From CBDDFQ01 sp965227035 (GTDB lineage: Bacteria; Pseudomonadota; Gammaproteobacteria; Burkholderiales; Burkholderiaceae_C): 64,000 bases of DNA. Both the position numbers and the translations under genes were made by a program. Below, in pieces: positions 61,712 through 64,000 of the stretch. The notes under the pieces are model-generated. The model was not told the DNA's origin. It saw only the letters and a program-made list of their open reading frames with translations, and did no database searches. Location of the stretch: positions 62,001 to 126,000 of the forward strand of contig OZ245724.1 of assembly GCA_965227035.1 (NCBI GenBank), in the 5' to 3' direction. Every line of letters starts with the position of its first letter. Position 1 is the stretch's first letter.

Positions 61712-63154
61712 ATGGCGAAGATGAAGGCAGTTTTGATGGTGGCGGCGTGCGTCGTGATGACTGCATGCGGCGGGAGTGGCGGTAGTGCCGGACATGGCGG
61801 GGTAGCCGGTAACGCTGGCACTTCAGGCAACCTGAACGGTGGCGAAGTCACGCCGGATGGAATCGATGCGATCAACCTCACGGCGCCGATCGACGGCAAG
61901 TTCTGGGTGAAGGGAACCCTTTCCGGATACGTCGGCGAGGGACTGGTTCTCGAAATGAACGGCGAGGAGCTGGCCATCGAACGTGGCAGCAACGCAATCA
62001 AATTCGCAACCCCGATTGCCGAAGGCCAGGACTACAAGATCAACGTGAAGAGTGGCGGCGCTGCTCCCACGCAAGACTGCCTCGCCACCTTCGGTGCGTC
62101 TGGCGTCGGCGGCACCTCGATGCCGAACGTGGGCGTGATGTGTACCTATGGCGTGCGCTATCTGTTCAGTTCGATGGATTACGAAAGCGGATTCGTCGCT
62201 CACCGCTGGACCGGCGATCAATCGATGCTCTTCCCCTCGTACAGCATCGGCGGCGCAGACGCGGGCGGGTACTCGGCGACCTTCGCCAGAAATCCGCAAA
62301 TGAGCGTGCTGTACACAGCCAGCTCGGCGACGCTGTCGTCCTTCAAGGTAGACGAATTGACTGGAGCCCTGAGCCGCACTGCTCAACTCTCGCAGTCGAT
62401 AGGTGCGTTCGGGCGTGAACTGCTGGTTCATCCGAACGGGAAGATGATGTATGTCGCTACCGGAAATAATTCAATCACCGAGTACCACATCGATGGCACC
62501 GGCGCGCCCTATCAGGGCAAGACCAACTACCTCGGTAGCTATATGTCGGTCATACAGGGCATCGCGATGAACGTGGGCGGGTTTACATCGACTCGCGGCA
62601 CCATCCACGCCTGGTCGATAGACGGAAAGCTGGTCACTTTGACGCTCGACGTCAACGGTGAAGTTCAGGCGGTATCCCCACAACCGAGCCCGTCGGCACG
62701 AATCTCGAAAATTGCGTTCGATCCGGCCGGCAAGTTTGCGTATTCAGCCAACAACAATCTGCAGACGCTCAGCGAATATCAAGTTTCGGCTACAGGCCAG
62801 CTGAGTCTCGTCAAGACGATCAACGTGTACGACGGAGTCAATCTGGACGACATTGCGATCGATCCGTACGGCGGGATGCTGTACACGATAGGCAACTCGT
62901 TTACCGGAGTCATCCATTCGGTTCACCGCCGCTGGAGTATCCACCGCGCCGATGGCTATCTGACGGAAAACGGCACCTTCGACAGGCCAGGCAGGGGAAG
63001 CATTGCTACGATCCATCCGATCAATGGAGACCTGTTCCTGATGGAAGACCGCCAGGCTCGCCGAATCGTTCAAGCTCGGAACAGTCTGTGGGTAAGCGGT
63101 GCTCCGACTACCTTGGCCAGCCCGACCGGACTCGTGGGATTGTTGCTGTACTAA
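61712..63154 (+). CDS. Lipoprotein with Ig-like N-domain and lactonase-like beta-propeller
   Basis: Predicted lipoprotein, 480 residues, function unknown. The signal AVLMVAACVVMTACGG has a lipobox with Cys at about residue 20. The first domain (about 45-150) has the pattern KGTLSGYVGEGLVLEMNGEE and ends at the Cys of GVMCTYG. It recurs in proteobacterial secreted proteins. Residues 150-480 consist of repeated four-strand blades, such as LLVHPNGKMMYVATGNN, IAFDPAGKFAYSANNN and IAIDPYGGMLYTIGNS, like the 7-bladed lactonase propeller. The ATG at 61712 has GGAG eight bases upstream; a GTG nine bases earlier is possible. It converges with the next gene by a 4-bp overlap. Confidence 0.75.
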   Translation: MAKMKAVLMVAACVVMTACGGSGGSAGHGGVAGNAGTSGNLNGGEVTPDGIDAINLTAPIDGKFWVKGTLSGYVGEGLVLEMNGEELAIERGSNAIKFATPIAEGQDYKINVKSGGAAPTQDCLATFGASGVGGTSMPNVGVMCTYGVRYLFSSMDYESGFVAHRWTGDQSMLFPSYSIGGADAGGYSATFARNPQMSVLYTASSATLSSFKVDELTGALSRTAQLSQSIGAFGRELLVHPNGKMMYVATGNNSITEYHIDGTGAPYQGKTNYLGSYMSVIQGIAMNVGGFTSTRGTIHAWSIDGKLVTLTLDVNGEVQAVSPQPSPSARISKIAFDPAGKFAYSANNNLQTLSEYQVSATGQLSLVKTINVYDGVNLDDIAIDPYGGMLYTIGNSFTGVIHSVHRRWSIHRADGYLTENGTFDRPGRGSIATIHPINGDLFLMEDRQARRIVQARNSLWVSGAPTTLASPTGLVGLLLY

Positions 63155-64000
63155 GCAAAACTTCTGGCCACTGCTTCGGCCACCTTGATGCCATCGACTC
63201 CCGCTGAGAGGATCCCGCCGGCGTAGCTTGCACCTTCGCCAGCGGGAAACAGTCCGCGCACATTGATGCTCTGATAGTCGTCGCCGCGCTTCATTCGAAT
63301 CGGCGACGACGTTCTCGTTTCCACGCCGGTGAGCACCGCGTCGTGCAAATCGAATCCTTTGATTTTTCGTCCGAAAACCGGAAACGCTTCACGCATGGCG
63401 GTGATGGCGAACTCCGGCAACGCACTCGATAAATCGCCTATAGCCACGCCCGGCTTGTACGACGGCGTGACGCTTCCCAATTCTTTCGACGCGCGTCCCG
63501 CAACGAAATCGCCGACCAGCTGTCCTGGCGCGTGATAGTTGCTGCCGCCAAGCACGAATGCATGCGATTCGAGCTTGCGCTGAAGATCGATTCCAGCCAA
63601 CGGTCCTTCGGGATAGTCCGACGGGTCGATGCTCACGACGATGCCCGCGTTTGCATTGCGTTCGTTGCGCGAGTACTGACTCATGCCGTTGGTGACCACG
63701 CGTCCCGGCTCGGATGTAGCAGCCACCACCGTGCCGCCCGGGCACATGCAGAAGCTGTACACCGCGCGTCCGTTGCTCGCGTGATGCACCAGCTTGTAAT
63801 CGGCAGCGCCGAGTAATGGGTGGCCTGCATGTTTGCCCCAGCGTGCGCGATCGATCAGGCCTTGCGGGTGCTCGACGCGAAAACCGATCGAGAACGGTTT
63901 CGCTTCGACGTAGACGCCGCGCCGGTGCAGCATGTCGAAGGTGTCGCGCGAGCTGTGGCCTAGCGCGAGCACGACATGATCGACACGGAGTTCCTGCGAG
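63151..64000 (-). CDS. FAD-dependent oxidoreductase (COG2509-like), 5' part beyond the window
   Basis: C-terminal part of a flavoprotein dehydrogenase; the frame is still open at the right edge, so the FAD-binding N-terminus is missing. What is visible: VVLALGHSSRDTF, a GVYVEAKPFSIGFRVEHPQG stretch, the Cys-containing FCMCPGGTVVAATSEPG, and the terminal RGLFPAGEGASYAGGILSAG, which closes the FAD site. These segments match the uncharacterised family of NAD(FAD)-utilising dehydrogenases. The substrate is unknown. The stop overlaps that of the convergent lipoprotein gene by 4 bp. Confidence 0.85.
   Translation of the reverse strand, partial: SQELRVDHVVLALGHSSRDTFDMLHRRGVYVEAKPFSIGFRVEHPQGLIDRARWGKHAGHPLLGAADYKLVHHASNGRAVYSFCMCPGGTVVAATSEPGRVVTNGMSQYSRNERNANAGIVVSIDPSDYPEGPLAGIDLQRKLESHAFVLGGSNYHAPGQLVGDFVAGRASKELGSVTPSYKPGVAIGDLSSALPEFAITAMREAFPVFGRKIKGFDLHDAVLTGVETRTSSPIRMKRGDDYQSINVRGLFPAGEGASYAGGILSAGVDGIKVAEAVARSFA

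Overview
The window looks like a chromosome segment of a betaproteobacterium, most likely Burkholderiales. The evidence is the moderately high GC, a SlmA of beta/gamma type near argB, a HypT-type LysR gene next to aspA and a gltIJKL aspartate/glutamate transporter, an ATM1-type ABC exporter, a TctDE-type two-component pair and a FadN-type fatty-acid operon. The family cannot be fixed from sequence reading alone. No rRNA, tRNA, insertion sequence, integrase or CRISPR array was seen, and no stretch over 300 bases lacks a gene.

Region 1 (1-33158) is a large surface-polysaccharide locus. At the left are the end of a sugar aminotransferase gene and an acyltransferase. A tightly overlapping minus-strand operon (9107 down to 1808) follows. 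It encodes the CDP-3,6-dideoxyhexose pathway (ddhA, ddhB, ddhC), an SDR enzyme, a split two-subunit transketolase, a GtrA-type flippase and a GtrB-type polyprenyl-phosphate glycosyltransferase. A frameshifted polytopic glycosyltransferase-like gene diverges from it. A plus-strand block (11261-19075) carries glycosyltransferases, an Fe(II)/2-oxoglutarate oxygenase, an RgpF-like protein, a methyltransferase and a WbaP/WcaJ-type initiating transferase. It converges on an O-antigen ligase/polymerase gene. The next plus-strand run (20310-33158) makes GDP-L-fucose (manC, gmd, fcl). It also carries two tandem Wzx flippases, a DUF268 protein, an alpha-1,2-fucosyltransferase, two GT2 enzymes and a trio (SDR reductase, small initiating transferase, WbpM-type 4,6-dehydratase) typical of QuiNAc-initiated glycans. 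Most genes in the minus operon and in 20310-33158 are joined by 4-base stop/start overlaps, several with GTG or TTG starts.

Region 2 (33327-54238) is core and catabolic metabolism. It contains argB, a two-component system and slmA. A TetR gene with a clear palindromic operator precedes a beta-oxidation operon: acyl-CoA dehydrogenase, FadN-type bifunctional enzyme, thiolase, thioesterase and enoyl-CoA hydratase. Then come a YciA-like thioesterase, an ATM1-type exporter, a LysR regulator, aspA, two periplasmic glutamate/aspartate-binding proteins and gltJKL. Together the last genes import aspartate/glutamate and deaminate aspartate to fumarate.

Region 3 (54379-59367) is the most unusual part: a single gene for a protein of about 1,660 residues. 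Its last 150 residues carry the signature motifs of cholera/pertussis-type ADP-ribosyltransferases, after a long alpha-helical region with a 19-residue repeat. No binding subunit, immunity gene or secretion system lies beside it. Region 4 (59398-64000) returns to ordinary genes: pyrC, htpX with a heat-shock-like promoter, a beta-propeller-like lipoprotein, and the C-terminal part of an FAD-dependent oxidoreductase that runs off the right edge.
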